Below, piece after piece: positions 8,704 to 17,865 of a stretch of DNA of 64,000 bases. Origin of the DNA: Silvibacterium dinghuense (GTDB lineage Bacteria > Acidobacteriota > Terriglobia > Terriglobales > Acidobacteriaceae). The stretch spans positions 868,001 through 932,000 of the forward strand of contig NZ_SDMK01000001.1 of assembly GCF_004123295.1 (NCBI RefSeq). Reading direction: 5' to 3'. The notes beneath the pieces were generated by a model. It saw only the letters and a program-made list of their open reading frames with translations, had not been told where the DNA came from and searched no databases. The position numbers were made by a program, and so were the translations under genes. Positions within the stretch are counted from its first letter, which is position 1. Each line of letters begins with the position of its first letter.

Positions 8704-10083
8704 ATGATGCAAGTCGAACATCAGTTGCGCTGCACCGGCTGCGGCCGTGTGATCGCACAGGAAGCCCTGAAGGAAGATTTCCGCTGCCCCGAGTGCAGCC
8801 ATCTTTACGAAGTGGAGTATCCGGCCTGGTCGGCAAGCTCCGCTGCCGATACCTCCGCAAGCAAGCGGAACCTGCCCAACCCCAGCGCCCTGCGCTGGCT
8901 CTGGAAAGAGCGCCGCACCTCGCTCGAGCTCAAGGACCAGAGCGGTATCTGGCGCTTCCGCGACCTGCTGCCGATTCTCAAGGACGAAGCCAATATCGTC
9001 ACGCTGCGCGAAGGCAACACACCGCTCTATGAGCTCCCCCGCGCGGCCCGCTCCATCGGCGTCGAGCGCGTCTATGCCAAGCACCAGGGCATGAATCCGA
9101 CCGGCTCCTTCAAGGATGCCGGCATGACCACGGCGCTCTCCGTCGCGCACGAACGCGGTTTCTCCTGGGTAGCATGCGCTTCCACCGGCAATACCTCCGC
9201 AGCCATGGCCGCCTACGCAGCCCGCGCCGGCATGCGCAGCCTGGTGTTGATTCCCGAAGGCAAGATCGCCTGGGGCAAGCTCTCGCAGTCGCTTGACTAC
9301 GGCGCACTCACCTGCCAGCTCCGCACCGACTTCGATGGCTGCGTCCGCGTGCTGGCCGAGGTCGTCCGCCGCGCGCCCGTCTTCCTGCTCAACTCGGTCA
9401 ATCCCTATCGAGTCGAAGGCCAGAAGACTCCTGCCTTTGAGATCGCGGAATCGCTCGACTGGCAGTTGCCCGACCATCTCATCGTCCCCGGCGGAAATCT
9501 CGCCAACTGCTCGGCGCTCGGCAAGGGCTTCCTCGAGATGAAGCTGCTCGGCCTCACCGACCGCGTGCCGCGCATCTCCGTCATCCAGGCCGAAGGCGCG
9601 AATCCGCTCTACCGCAGCATGCAGGAGAATGGCGGCAAGGAGCTGACCCCGGTCGAAGCCGACACGCGCGCCTCCGCCATCCGCATCGGCAACCCGGCAT
9701 CGTGGCGCAAGGCCGTCCGCATCCTCGAAGCGACCGGCGGCTGGGTTGAGCAGGTCAACGAAGCCGAGATCGCGCTGGCCAAGGCCGAGATCGGCGCCGA
9801 AGGCATCGGCTGCGAACCCGCTTCCGCCGTCACCCTCGCCGGCCTCAAGAAGCTCGTCGCGCAGGGACACGTACAGCCATCGGAATCGGTCGTCCTGCTG
9901 CTCACCGGGCACACGCTCAAAGATTCGGACTACACCATCCGCTACCATCGCGGCGACCTGCTCACGGAAGAAGAGATTGCGCCGCTGCGTCCGGAGATCG
10001 AGTCCACCCGCCGCAACACGGTCGAGCTCGATGCCGACGTCGACCAGGTGCTGCGCGCGCTCGAAAAGGCAGTACAACCGTGA
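8704..10083 (+). CDS. thrC: Threonine synthase
   Basis: PLP enzyme turning O-phosphohomoserine into threonine. The N-terminal zinc-ribbon (C10, C13, C28, C31) is seen in many bacterial and archaeal threonine synthases of this type. The PLP lysine is K137 in NPTGSFKDAGM, followed by CASTGNTSAAMAAYAARAG. The frame is open upstream to 8461, but that part is antisense to the regulator; the ATG at 8704 just before the ribbon is the reasonable start. The stop overlaps thrB by four bases (GTGA). Confidence 0.93.
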   Translation: MMQVEHQLRCTGCGRVIAQEALKEDFRCPECSHLYEVEYPAWSASSAADTSASKRNLPNPSALRWLWKERRTSLELKDQSGIWRFRDLLPILKDEANIVTLREGNTPLYELPRAARSIGVERVYAKHQGMNPTGSFKDAGMTTALSVAHERGFSWVACASTGNTSAAMAAYAARAGMRSLVLIPEGKIAWGKLSQSLDYGALTCQLRTDFDGCVRVLAEVVRRAPVFLLNSVNPYRVEGQKTPAFEIAESLDWQLPDHLIVPGGNLANCSALGKGFLEMKLLGLTDRVPRISVIQAEGANPLYRSMQENGGKELTPVEADTRASAIRIGNPASWRKAVRILEATGGWVEQVNEAEIALAKAEIGAEGIGCEPASAVTLAGLKKLVAQGHVQPSESVVLLLTGHTLKDSDYTIRYHRGDLLTEEEIAPLRPEIESTRRNTVELDADVDQVLRALEKAVQP

Positions 10084-11000
10084 GTGCCTTTTCGATCCAT
10101 CTGCCTGCAACCTCGGCCAATCTCGGTCCCGGCTTCGATACGCTGGCCGTCGCGCTCGACCGCCATCTCGAAGTCAGCGCGGAGACAGGCACCGAGTTTT
10201 CCATCGAGGCCACCGGCCGTCATCCCGAGGTCTGCGGATCGCTCGGCCGCAACCTGCTGCTCGATGTCTATCGCAAGACCCTCGCGGCCAACGGCAAAGA
10301 GGTGCAGCCGCTTGCACTGCGTGTCCATAACGAGATTCCTCTCGGCATGGGCATGGGATCTTCTGCAGCCGTGCGGCTCGCAGGCGTAGCCCTCGCTGCG
10401 CACTTCGGCCAGCTTGGCTGGGACAGCGACCGCATCCTCGCCGAGGGCGTACGGCTCGAGGGTCACCCGGACAATGCCGCCGCCTGCTGGCTGGGCGGTT
10501 TCGTGGCCGGGTCCTGGACTGCGGATCATGGGGATGGCCCTCGTCTGCAGACCGTCAGCTTCCGTCTGCCCGAGGCCTGGCGTGCACTGGTTGTGATTCC
10601 CACGGCGCCGCTCGCCACGGTTGCCTCGCGTGCCGTGCTGCCGGAAAGCTATACCCGCGCCGACGTGGTCTTCAATCTGCAGCGCGCTTCGCTGCTGACG
10701 GCCGCCTTTGCCGCAGGCCGCGCCAACCTCGTAGCCGATGCCATGCGCGACCGCATCCATCAGCCTTATCGCTCCCAGGTTTGCCCGCTGCTCCCTGCGC
10801 TCGAATCGCTGGCTGGAACGCCGGGCGTGCTGGGCGTTGCGCTCAGCGGTGCCGGTCCTGCCATCCTGCTGATCCTCGAATCGGAATCAGCCTTCGAATC
10901 GGTGGAAGCCGAGATTCGCCGCCGCACCCAGTCTGGCGAAGTAGCCGAGATTCTGCGGTGCAGTTTTGGAGCCGGCGCCGGAGAGACCGGAGCAAGATAG
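10080..11000 (+). CDS. thrB: Homoserine kinase
   Basis: GHMP-family kinase that phosphorylates homoserine to give the ThrC substrate. The N-terminus PATSANLGPGFDTLAVALD and the phosphate loop PLGMGMGSSAA are diagnostic, and LSGAGPAILLI matches the C-terminal GHMP motif. At 306 residues it is full length. The GTG start overlaps the thrC stop, so the two are translationally coupled. The order thrC-thrB places product before substrate enzyme. Confidence 0.93.
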   Translation: MSAFSIHLPATSANLGPGFDTLAVALDRHLEVSAETGTEFSIEATGRHPEVCGSLGRNLLLDVYRKTLAANGKEVQPLALRVHNEIPLGMGMGSSAAVRLAGVALAAHFGQLGWDSDRILAEGVRLEGHPDNAAACWLGGFVAGSWTADHGDGPRLQTVSFRLPEAWRALVVIPTAPLATVASRAVLPESYTRADVVFNLQRASLLTAAFAAGRANLVADAMRDRIHQPYRSQVCPLLPALESLAGTPGVLGVALSGAGPAILLILESESAFESVEAEIRRRTQSGEVAEILRCSFGAGAGETGAR

Positions 11001-11353
11001 CCTCCCACGCACGTAACCTATAGAAAGCATTACCTTAAAATTACCTAAGATTGCTTGCTGGGCGCGTTCAAAAGCTCTACCTTCAGCACGTGGGCAGTTC
11101 TGGGGGAGGGCTGCTCTAGCGCTCGGGTTTCCTGAAAAGGAGGCCCGGGCGCTCTAACGTTAGGGTCTTCTTATGCTTGTATGCATCAGAAGCACGCTCC
11201 ATGTTTCGGGTTGCCTGTCCTATCCCGCACCGGACCATCCCCTCAGCATCCCCCTCCTGCGACTTTTTGCTCCGTTCCCGCATCTACTCATCCGGTAAAC
11301 TGATGGAATAGTCCATCGGTCGCGAGGGCCAAACAGGCCCCCTAAGGAGGAGC
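11001..11353. other. thrB-trxA intergenic region
   Basis: About 350 bases without a protein gene. It contains a near-duplicated ATTACCTTAAAATTACCTA at 11031-11050, the strong stem-loop at 11118-11153 listed separately, a CTAACGTTAG palindrome just after it, and a pyrimidine-rich stretch before trxA. The trxA promoter must lie here, but I cannot place its boxes confidently. Confidence 0.4.
11118..11153 (+). terminator. Stem-loop with GAAA tetraloop after thrB
   Basis: A 16-base-pair stem (AGCGCTCGGGTTTCCT against AGGAGGCCCGGGCGCT, a few G-U pairs) closed by a GAAA loop. No U-run follows directly, only CTAACGTTAG and then GGTCTTCTT. It is either a terminator of thrCB read-through or part of a small RNA. 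Confidence 0.5.
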
Positions 11354-11698
11354 ATGGCGGGACAAGGAATTCTTGAGGTAACGGACACAAACTTCGAGCA
11401 GGAAGTCCTGCAGTCGGAGCAGCCGGTTCTGGTTGATTTCTGGGCGGCATGGTGCGGTCCCTGTAAGGCTCTGGCTCCCATCGTCGATGAGCTCGCGACG
11501 CAGTATGCCGGCCAGGTGAAGGTGGCCAAGCTCGACGTGGATCGCAACAACGCGACCCCCATGCGCTATGGCATCCGCGGCATCCCCGCGCTGCTGCTCT
11601 TCAAGGACGGCAAGGTTGCCGACCAGATCGTCGGTTACGTCCCCAAAGAGACGATCGAGAAGAGCCTCTCCCGTTTCGTCGAGACCGCCAAGGCCTAA
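11354..11698 (+). CDS. trxA: Thioredoxin
   Basis: Cytoplasmic dithiol reductant. The redox motif WCGPC occupies residues 33-37, and the cis-proline loop is GIRGIPALLLF. The length of 114 residues and the VLVDFWAAWCGPCK context make it a classic thioredoxin. A strong AAGGAGG lies seven bases before the ATG. It is monocistronic, followed by a repeat and a perfect terminator hairpin. It could also supply electrons to reductases such as periplasmic systems through DsbD, but nothing here shows that. Confidence 0.96.
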   Translation: MAGQGILEVTDTNFEQEVLQSEQPVLVDFWAAWCGPCKALAPIVDELATQYAGQVKVAKLDVDRNNATPMRYGIRGIPALLLFKDGKVADQIVGYVPKETIEKSLSRFVETAKA

Positions 11699-11699
11699 A

Positions 11700-11758
11700 C
11701 TGCTGCGCGCAGGGCGGATCGCCTTCGGCCTCCGCTGGTCGCGGGCCTGAGACCGTTC
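11700..11758. repeat. Intergenic repeat, family 3 (GCTGC..CGCGCAG..GATCGCCTTCGG)
   Basis: The segment contains GCTGCGCGCAGGGCGGATC, GCCTTCGGCCTCCGCT and GGTCGCGGG. Closely related copies lie at 20249-20350 and 59892-59972, each just past the end or before the start of a gene. Confidence 0.6.
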
Positions 11759-11779
11759 TCTACTGAATAGGAAGAATCC

Positions 11780-11820
11780 GGTTGCCCCATGTCTCATTGA
11801 GACATGGGGCAACCCTGTTT
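11780..11820 (+). terminator. Perfect 16-bp terminator hairpin after trxA
   Basis: GGTTGCCCCATGTCTC pairs perfectly with GAGACATGGGGCAACC over a three-base loop, followed by CTGTTTT. It contains the GCCCCA core of the family 2 palindromic repeats, so it may be a repeat used as a terminator. It lies between convergent trxA and the hydratase gene. Confidence 0.8.
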
Positions 11821-11841
11821 TACGCTCTTATCGGAGTCTTC

Positions 11842-12642
11842 TCAGAAGTGCAACGTCACGGTCCCGAAGGTCGAGAACTCCACGTCCACGCGCGAGCCCG
11901 GCAACGCCAGCTCCTTGCCGGACCAGCTTCCCGTCGTCACCCAGTCACCCGCGCGCAGGCCGCCCGTACGATAGCTGCCCTCATTGGCGAGGTACGTCAC
12001 CAGCCGCAGCAGGTCGGTGCCCGCCGAGTTCGAGGCTGTGCCTCCAAAGCGCACCACGCCGTCGATCACCACTGAGACCGACTCCCTGGTCAGATCCACG
12101 CTCTGCCAGCCTTCAAGTGCCGCCCCATAAATAAAGCCGCCATTCGACTGCAGGTCGCCGATCGTCGAGAATCGCGGCGTCTTGTCCGGATCTTCGAAGG
12201 CCGACTCCAACAGTTCGATCGCCGGATGCGCGCTGGCAATGGCCGCGATGACTTCCTCGCGCGTATAAGGGGTGCTCCGCGGCGGCAGGTCGCTGCCGAT
12301 CAGGAAGGCGATCTCTCCCTCGACCCCGCGCAGCCGCCGGAAGTGTTCCGAGACATGGGCACCCGACGGGGTGAATCCACCCCAAGCCGGCATGGCCGAA
12401 AAAAGCGGCATCGCCTCGGGCGAAGGAGCGCCGACCTTCCATCCCTGCACCGGGCCCAATGCCTCGGCCACAATCGACTGCAGCGCATAGGCTTCGTCCA
12501 GGTCATGCGGAGCCAGATCTTCAGGCAGAGCCGCAACCGGCGTCCGCTCCCGCCGCGCACGCAGCAGGATCTCCGCTGCTTGCCGCAAACGGTCTTTTTC
12601 TTGCGCCGAAAGATGTTTTCCGGCCGGGTTCCATTCGTTCAT
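11842..12642 (-). CDS. 2-keto-4-pentenoate hydratase-type protein (FAH superfamily)
   Basis: The 266-residue protein resembles 2-oxopent-4-enoate hydratase/4-oxalocrotonate decarboxylase (MhpD-type) of meta-cleavage aromatic pathways. Supporting segments are GWKVGAPS near residue 67, GVEGEIAFLIG with the metal-binding acidic pair near 107, AIELLESAF near 143, and SNGGFIYG. No other aromatic degradation gene is nearby, so the true substrate is unknown and it could act on another short keto acid. It stands alone on the minus strand, divergent from msrP. Confidence 0.8.
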   Translation of the reverse strand: MNEWNPAGKHLSAQEKDRLRQAAEILLRARRERTPVAALPEDLAPHDLDEAYALQSIVAEALGPVQGWKVGAPSPEAMPLFSAMPAWGGFTPSGAHVSEHFRRLRGVEGEIAFLIGSDLPPRSTPYTREEVIAAIASAHPAIELLESAFEDPDKTPRFSTIGDLQSNGGFIYGAALEGWQSVDLTRESVSVVIDGVVRFGGTASNSAGTDLLRLVTYLANEGSYRTGGLRAGDWVTTGSWSGKELALPGSRVDVEFSTFGTVTLHF

Positions 12643-12810
12643 GCCACTTCTCCGCTTGGGTTGCTATGCAAAAAGATGAGAATTGCCCCTGCCGGGTTGG
12701 AGCCGGGAGAATCTCCGCAGTCCCCTTCCATTCTGCCGTAACCAGGAAGGCCCGTGTAACGTCTCAAGAGCAGGTTTGCCGTATTCGCCCTATGCAAAGG
12801 AGACAGGCCC

Positions 12811-13779
12811 ATGTGGATAAGGAAGGCAAGCGAGATTCCCTCCTCGGAGATCACGCCGAAGTCCTCCTGGCTGAATCGCCGTGCTTTCATGGCCGCCGCC
12901 GGCGCAGCCGGTTTAGCCGCGGTTGCAGGCAAGGACCTCGAACGGCTCGCACATCCAGACGGAGTCCATGCCGATACCAAGCTCTCGACGGTCTCCAGTC
13001 CGCTCTCCGGCAGGGGACTCACGGAGACGGCCTACAACGACATCACCCATTACAACAATTTCTATGAATTCGGCACCGACAAAGGCGATCCCTCACGCAA
13101 TGCCTGGCGCCTGAAGACCCGCCCCTGGACAGTCAGCGTCGAGGGCCTGGTCAAGACGAAGAAGACCTTCGATATCGACAGCCTGATGAAGCTCCGCCCG
13201 CTCGAGGACCGTATCTATCGCTTCCGCTGCGTCGAAGCCTGGAGCATGGTCATTCCCTGGGTCGGATACTCGCTCTCCGAATTCATCCAGCAGTGCGACC
13301 CGCTTCCTTCGGCGAAATATGTCCAGTTCCTCTCGCTTGCCGATCCCAAGCAGATGCCAGGTCTTGGCGAATCCTCTATCCAGTGGCCGTATTCCGAAGG
13401 CCTGCGCATGGATGAGGCCATGCACCCGCTCACCCTGTTCACCTTCGGCCTCTATGGAGAAACCCTGCCGAATCAGGATGGCGCTCCTGTGCGCATCGTC
13501 GTGCCCTGGAAATATGGCTTCAAGTCGGCAAAATCCATCGTCAAGGTGCGCTTTCTCGATAAGCAGCCACGCACCACCTGGAATGATCTTGCCCCGGATG
13601 AATACGGCTTCTACTCCAACGTGAATCCGAATGTCGACCATCCCCGCTGGAGCCAGAAGACCGAGCGCGTGATCGGTGCTTCTCTCTTTCATCAGCGCCA
13701 GTCCACACTCATGTTCAACGGCTACGAGGATCAGGTCGCCGGCCTCTACAAAGGCATGGACCTGCGCAGGAATTACTGA
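12811..13779 (+). CDS. msrP: Protein-methionine-sulfoxide reductase, molybdopterin catalytic subunit
   Basis: MsrP repairs oxidised methionines in periplasmic proteins using Mo-molybdopterin. The N-terminus has a Tat-type signal, [19 protein letters not shown] at residues 22-40. The molybdenum-ligating cysteine is C140 in YRFRCVEAW. The sulfite-oxidase fold segments [14 protein letters not shown] and [14 protein letters not shown] match the family, and 322 residues is normal. AAAGGAG lies upstream of the ATG. It pairs with msrQ nine bases downstream. Its need for Mo links it functionally to the modABC operon four kilobases away. Confidence 0.94.
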   Translation: MWIRKASEIPSSEITPKSSWLNRRAFMAAAGAAGLAAVAGKDLERLAHPDGVHADTKLSTVSSPLSGRGLTETAYNDITHYNNFYEFGTDKGDPSRNAWRLKTRPWTVSVEGLVKTKKTFDIDSLMKLRPLEDRIYRFRCVEAWSMVIPWVGYSLSEFIQQCDPLPSAKYVQFLSLADPKQMPGLGESSIQWPYSEGLRMDEAMHPLTLFTFGLYGETLPNQDGAPVRIVVPWKYGFKSAKSIVKVRFLDKQPRTTWNDLAPDEYGFYSNVNPNVDHPRWSQKTERVIGASLFHQRQSTLMFNGYEDQVAGLYKGMDLRRNY

Positions 13780-13788
13780 AAGGCACGC

Positions 13789-14427
13789 ATGTCGAACCGC
13801 ACGCTCAAGGTCCTCAAGATTCTTTCTCACCTCGCCTGCGCGGCACCGCTCGTCTGGCTGCTTTGGCTGGCCATCGAAAACCATCTCGGCCCGGACCCGA
13901 CGCACACCGTCACCTTCTTTACGGGCAAGGGAACGCTGCGGCTGCTGGTGCTCTCGCTCGCCGTCACGCCTGTCCGTCGCCTTTCTCCCCGGCTCAGCTG
14001 GCTCATCCGCTTCCGCCGCATGCTCGGGCTCTGGGCCTTTGCCTATGGCTGCCTGCATCTGCTCACCTACATCGCGCTCTATGCCGGCTTCAGCGTAGAC
14101 GCGATGCTCGACGACCTCAGCCGCAGGCGCTTCATTTTTGCCGGCATGGCGTCATGGGCGCTCATGGTGCCGCTGGCGCTCACCTCGACGGCCTGGTCCA
14201 TCCGCAAGCTGGGCGGCAAAGCCTGGAACCGCCTGCACCGACTGGCCTATCTCTCTGCCATCGCAGGTGTTGTGCATTACTGGTGGGGAGTCAAACAGGG
14301 CGTCCACTCCCCCTTTGCCATCACCCTCACTCTCGCAGTCCTGCTGATCGTGCGGCCGCTCTGGGGCTTCTTTCATGCCATGGGGAAAGCGCAATCGCCT
14401 TCCGATGCGATGAAACGGACTCTATAA
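13789..14427 (+). CDS. msrQ: MsrQ, haem-binding membrane subunit of the MsrPQ system
   Basis: Inner-membrane b-haem protein that passes electrons from the quinone pool to MsrP. It has about five to six hydrophobic helices. Conserved histidines fall in YGCLHLLTYI, RLHRLAYLSA and GVVHYWWGVK, as expected for haem ligation. The length of 212 residues is typical. It directly follows msrP and is certainly cotranscribed with it. Confidence 0.92.
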   Translation: MSNRTLKVLKILSHLACAAPLVWLLWLAIENHLGPDPTHTVTFFTGKGTLRLLVLSLAVTPVRRLSPRLSWLIRFRRMLGLWAFAYGCLHLLTYIALYAGFSVDAMLDDLSRRRFIFAGMASWALMVPLALTSTAWSIRKLGGKAWNRLHRLAYLSAIAGVVHYWWGVKQGVHSPFAITLTLAVLLIVRPLWGFFHAMGKAQSPSDAMKRTL

Positions 14428-14491
14428 AGATCACGCTGCCAGCGGCAACTTCGCATGGAAAGCCGGGTTAGGATCGGCGTGAAGGTGTCCT

Positions 14492-16591
14492 ATGCCCGTT
14501 CCCTCCCCACGCGCTCTTTCCGGCGTTCTGCTTTCCAGCCTTCTGGCTGTCAGCCTCTATGGACAGACCGCCGGAACGGCCGGCCATCACGGCAGCGGGC
14601 ATCACGCAGCGACGTCTGAGCCCCCTTCGGCACCGCTCAATAACCATGAGCTCGCCGCACAGATGCTCGCCCGCTTCACCTTCGGCGCGCAGCCCGGCGA
14701 AGTCGATGCCGTCGCGAAGCTCGGCCCTGACGCATGGTTCGCCCAGCAGCTCCAGCCGGATACGATCCCCGATCCTGCCGTCGACCGCGCCATGGGCAGC
14801 TTCCCCTCGCTCTATCTGCCTCCCTCCGAGCTTCTGGTGCGTTTCCCTTCCAACTTTTTCATTCGCCAGATCGCCGAAGGCAAGCGCCCGCTGCCCACCG
14901 ACCCGGCTCTCAGACCGATCTACGAAACCCTGCTCTGGAAGTATCAGCAGCGCCAGGCCCAGCAGGCCGCCGTCGCCGCCGGAACCGCGCAGGAGCCCAC
15001 CGACGACCAGAAGAAGCAGCAGCGACAAGCATCTGCCCATCAGGCGCAGGCTCTTGCCGACCAGATGCTCGCCGTGCCTCGCGCACAGCGCATGCAGGCC
15101 ATCTTTGCCCTGCCCGTCGAGCAGCGCGCCACGCTGGCCGAGTTTGTCCCCGATCCGCAAAAAGGCCTGCTCCTGCGTGACTTCAATACACGGGAAAAAG
15201 AGCAGTTCGCCGTCCTCGCCGGAGGCCCTGATGCCCTGCACGTGATCGATGGCGAGCTCCAGCAGGCCAAACTGCTCCGCGCCGTTGCCAGCCAGCGTCA
15301 GCTCCTCGAGGTGATGACCGACTTCTGGTTCAACCACTTCAACGTCGACATCCGCAAAGACGCCGCACAGTGGTACACGCCCACCTACGAACGGGACGCC
15401 ATCCGCGCTCACGCCCTGGGCAAGTTCAGCGACCTGCTCCTCGCTACGGCCCAGCATCCGGCCATGCTCTATTACCTCGACAACTGGTCGAGCTTCGGTC
15501 CGGATTCGCGTGCCGGAGGCAAAACCAACAAGAAGGGCGCCGAGCGCGGCCTCAATGAGAACTATGGCCGCGAAGTCATGGAGCTGCATACCGTCGGCGT
15601 CGACGGAGGCTACAGCCAGGCCGATGTCACCAACCTGTCGAAGATTCTCACCGGCTGGACCATCGACCAGCCCCAGCAGGGCGGAGGCTTTCTCTTCGAC
15701 GAACGACGCCACGAACCCGGCTCCATCCCATGGTTCGGCCACACCGTGCAGGACAATGGCTTCGAAGAAGGGCGCCAGGCGCTCCTCTGGCTTGCCGCGC
15801 AGCCGCAGACCGCGCACCATATCAGCTTCCAGCTCGCGCAGCGCTTCATCGCCGATGATCCGCCGCCTGCGCTCGTCGATCGCATGACGAAGACCTGGCT
15901 CGCCACGGGCGGCGATATCCGCCAGGTGCTGCTCACCATGGTGCACTCGCCGGAGTTCCGCTCCCGCCGTTATACGCACAACCTGGTCAAGACACCGCTC
16001 GGCTTTGTGGCCTCAACTCTGCGCGCCACCGACACGGACGTTGCTACGACCCCCGGCAGCCTCGGCGCCCTCACGCAGGTCATCGCGCAGATGGGTGAGC
16101 CGCTTTATCAGGATCAACCACCCACCGGCTATGCCACCACCGCCGACCACTGGATGAACACCGCAGCCCTTGTCTCGCGCCTCAACTTCTCCCTGCAATT
16201 CACGCAGGGCAAAATCGGCGGCCTGCACTTTGACGCGCCCCGCCTGCTGGCCGAAGGACTGCTCGCCCGTCCGGCAGAGACGCCGCGCGCGATGCGCACC
16301 CCCTACGGAGAAAAGACGGTAGCTCTCACCACCAGCACGCTCCCTGCCGGCCAGATCCCCAGCGGTCAGGATGAAGCCCTTGCCCTCATGGAGCAGATGC
16401 TGCTCTCCGGACAGATCTCAGAGAAGACCAGCGCCGTCATCCGCCACGAGCTGAGCATGCCCGTAACCGCGGGGACCGGAGCGAATGCGAACATGCCGGC
16501 ACCGCAATCCACACAGCCGCAGGACCCCGCGCAGGCTCTCAATACGATTGCCGCGCTGCTCCTCGGCTCACCCGAATTTCAGCTGTACTGA
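14492..16591 (+). CDS. DUF1800 family secreted protein
   Basis: A 699-residue protein with a signal peptide (about residues 1-25, ending SLYGQ) and a DUF1800 architecture: HELAAQMLARFTFGAQPGEVDAV near the N-terminus, LLEVMTDFWFNHFNVD mid-protein, NENYGREVMELHTVGVDGGYSQ, and the C-terminal MLLGSPEFQLY-like ending (LLLGSPEF). Residues 155-195 are an A/Q-rich insertion probably forming a helix. The biochemical function of the family is unknown. DUF1800 genes are usually followed by a DUF1501 gene; none is present here. The last 53 bases overlap the tail of convergent ogt. Confidence 0.85.
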   Translation: MPVPSPRALSGVLLSSLLAVSLYGQTAGTAGHHGSGHHAATSEPPSAPLNNHELAAQMLARFTFGAQPGEVDAVAKLGPDAWFAQQLQPDTIPDPAVDRAMGSFPSLYLPPSELLVRFPSNFFIRQIAEGKRPLPTDPALRPIYETLLWKYQQRQAQQAAVAAGTAQEPTDDQKKQQRQASAHQAQALADQMLAVPRAQRMQAIFALPVEQRATLAEFVPDPQKGLLLRDFNTREKEQFAVLAGGPDALHVIDGELQQAKLLRAVASQRQLLEVMTDFWFNHFNVDIRKDAAQWYTPTYERDAIRAHALGKFSDLLLATAQHPAMLYYLDNWSSFGPDSRAGGKTNKKGAERGLNENYGREVMELHTVGVDGGYSQADVTNLSKILTGWTIDQPQQGGGFLFDERRHEPGSIPWFGHTVQDNGFEEGRQALLWLAAQPQTAHHISFQLAQRFIADDPPPALVDRMTKTWLATGGDIRQVLLTMVHSPEFRSRRYTHNLVKTPLGFVASTLRATDTDVATTPGSLGALTQVIAQMGEPLYQDQPPTGYATTADHWMNTAALVSRLNFSLQFTQGKIGGLHFDAPRLLAEGLLARPAETPRAMRTPYGEKTVALTTSTLPAGQIPSGQDEALALMEQMLLSGQISEKTSAVIRHELSMPVTAGTGANANMPAPQSTQPQDPAQALNTIAALLLGSPEFQLY

Positions 16592-17078
16592 ATGCTTTAT
16601 CGCGGTTCTCGAAGTCGAGCAGATACGCCTTTGCTTCGAGACCGCCGGCGAAACCGGTCAGCTTTCCGGATGTGCCGATCACGCGATGGCATGGAACAAT
16701 GATCGACACCGGATTGCAGCGGTTTGCCGAGCCCACAGCGCGGCTGGCCTTCGGATTGCCGAGCGTCCGAGCCAGCTGTCCATAGGTGCGCGTCTCTCCG
16801 AACGGAATGCCGAGCAGCGCCTCCCATACCTGTCTTTGAAAACTCGTGCCTCGCAGATCGAGCGGCACGGAGAACGCCCGACGCTGCCCCGCGAAATACT
16901 CTTTCAGCTCAGACTCGGCCTGCACGAGGATGCGCTGCTGCGGGTCCTCGGCAAGATCGGAGAGCCGCACACGCAGAGGATCGTCGTTCTCCCAGAGAAC
17001 CGCAACCAGCCCGCGGCTGCTCGCCACGAGCGTGAGCTCTCCCACCGGCGAAAGCACGCATTGGTAGAACAGGCTCAT
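16539..17078 (-). CDS. ogt: Methylated-DNA-protein-cysteine methyltransferase
   Basis: Suicide enzyme removing alkyl groups from O6-alkylguanine. The acceptor cysteine is C130 in IIVPCHRVIG. The DNA-binding helix region FQRQVWEALLGIPFGETRTYGQLA and ANRCNPVS fit the family. The last about 20 residues (after LLDFENR) extend beyond the normal end and are the part that overlaps the end of the DUF1800 gene. It lies 14 bases after the PIG-L gene and is likely cotranscribed with it. Confidence 0.93.
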   Translation of the reverse strand: MSLFYQCVLSPVGELTLVASSRGLVAVLWENDDPLRVRLSDLAEDPQQRILVQAESELKEYFAGQRRAFSVPLDLRGTSFQRQVWEALLGIPFGETRTYGQLARTLGNPKASRAVGSANRCNPVSIIVPCHRVIGTSGKLTGFAGGLEAKAYLLDFENRDKAFSTAEIRVSRGAARQSY

Positions 17079-17092
17079 GCGCAGCTTCTGCT

Positions 17093-17854
17093 TTAATCCT
17101 CGACCACGCCGGCAAACAAGGATGTATCCTCGTGCGCCGCGATCGCGCCCCGCGCCGCGACGAGCAGATACCGCTCCGTCGCCTTGTGCGGCTCCAGGAA
17201 GTCCCGCACCCGCTCGAGCACACCAGCCTGCGTCGAGTGCAGCGCGAAGGCTTCATTCTTGCGCTCCGCCAGTTCCCCTTTCAGGTCCAGCGTCAGCGAA
17301 TACGGCACCGTCGGCATGACATCGAGCTCGGGGCAGTCCCGCACGCTCACAAATGGCGTGCTGTGGTAATAAAGCTTCTGCGCCGTCCAGGTCGTAAGCC
17401 CGCGTCCCAGCTGCTCGGGAAAATAGAAATCGCGCGCAGCCCAGTGAAAGGCCGCCGTCGCGGCCATCGACACCACGGTGTGATCGCGATGCAGGTTCAC
17501 GTTGCCATCGCCGCCAAAGGTCAGCACCACGTGCGGTTTCAGCGTGCGGATGCGTTCTACCAGCACACCGATCAGCTCGTACAGATTCATGCGCAGCAGC
17601 TCGCCGTCGGGATAATGCAGCACCTCATGGCTGGTCACGCCAAGAATCTCACTGGCCGCTTCGAGTTCGGCCCGGCGCAGCCGTCCCAGCTCCGCGCCGT
17701 CGGCGGCATTGCCGCGATAGTGCGCCGCCTGCCCGTCCGTCAGGCAGACCAGGTGTGTGGCAGCACCCTCACGGTGCGCAGTGAGCAGCGCGCCTCCAAA
17801 GGCGCCGCTTTCGTCGTCAGGATGTGCAGTGATGCAAAGCAGGCGATAAGACAT
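17093..17854 (-). CDS. PIG-L (LmbE) family deacetylase
   Basis: Zinc-dependent deacetylase of the GlcNAc-PI/mycothiol-type superfamily. The metal motif AHPDDE sits at residues 10-15, with the second histidine set in NLHRDHT. The length of 253 residues is standard. The substrate cannot be told from sequence; N-acetylglucosaminyl conjugates or bacillithiol-like precursors are family options. It is preceded by a two-gene lower-GC module 11 bases upstream and followed by ogt. Confidence 0.88.
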   Translation of the reverse strand: MSYRLLCITAHPDDESGAFGGALLTAHREGAATHLVCLTDGQAAHYRGNAADGAELGRLRRAELEAASEILGVTSHEVLHYPDGELLRMNLYELIGVLVERIRTLKPHVVLTFGGDGNVNLHRDHTVVSMAATAAFHWAARDFYFPEQLGRGLTTWTAQKLYYHSTPFVSVRDCPELDVMPTVPYSLTLDLKGELAERKNEAFALHSTQAGVLERVRDFLEPHKATERYLLVAARGAIAAHEDTSLFAGVVED

Positions 17855-17865
17855 ACCTCTCTAGG

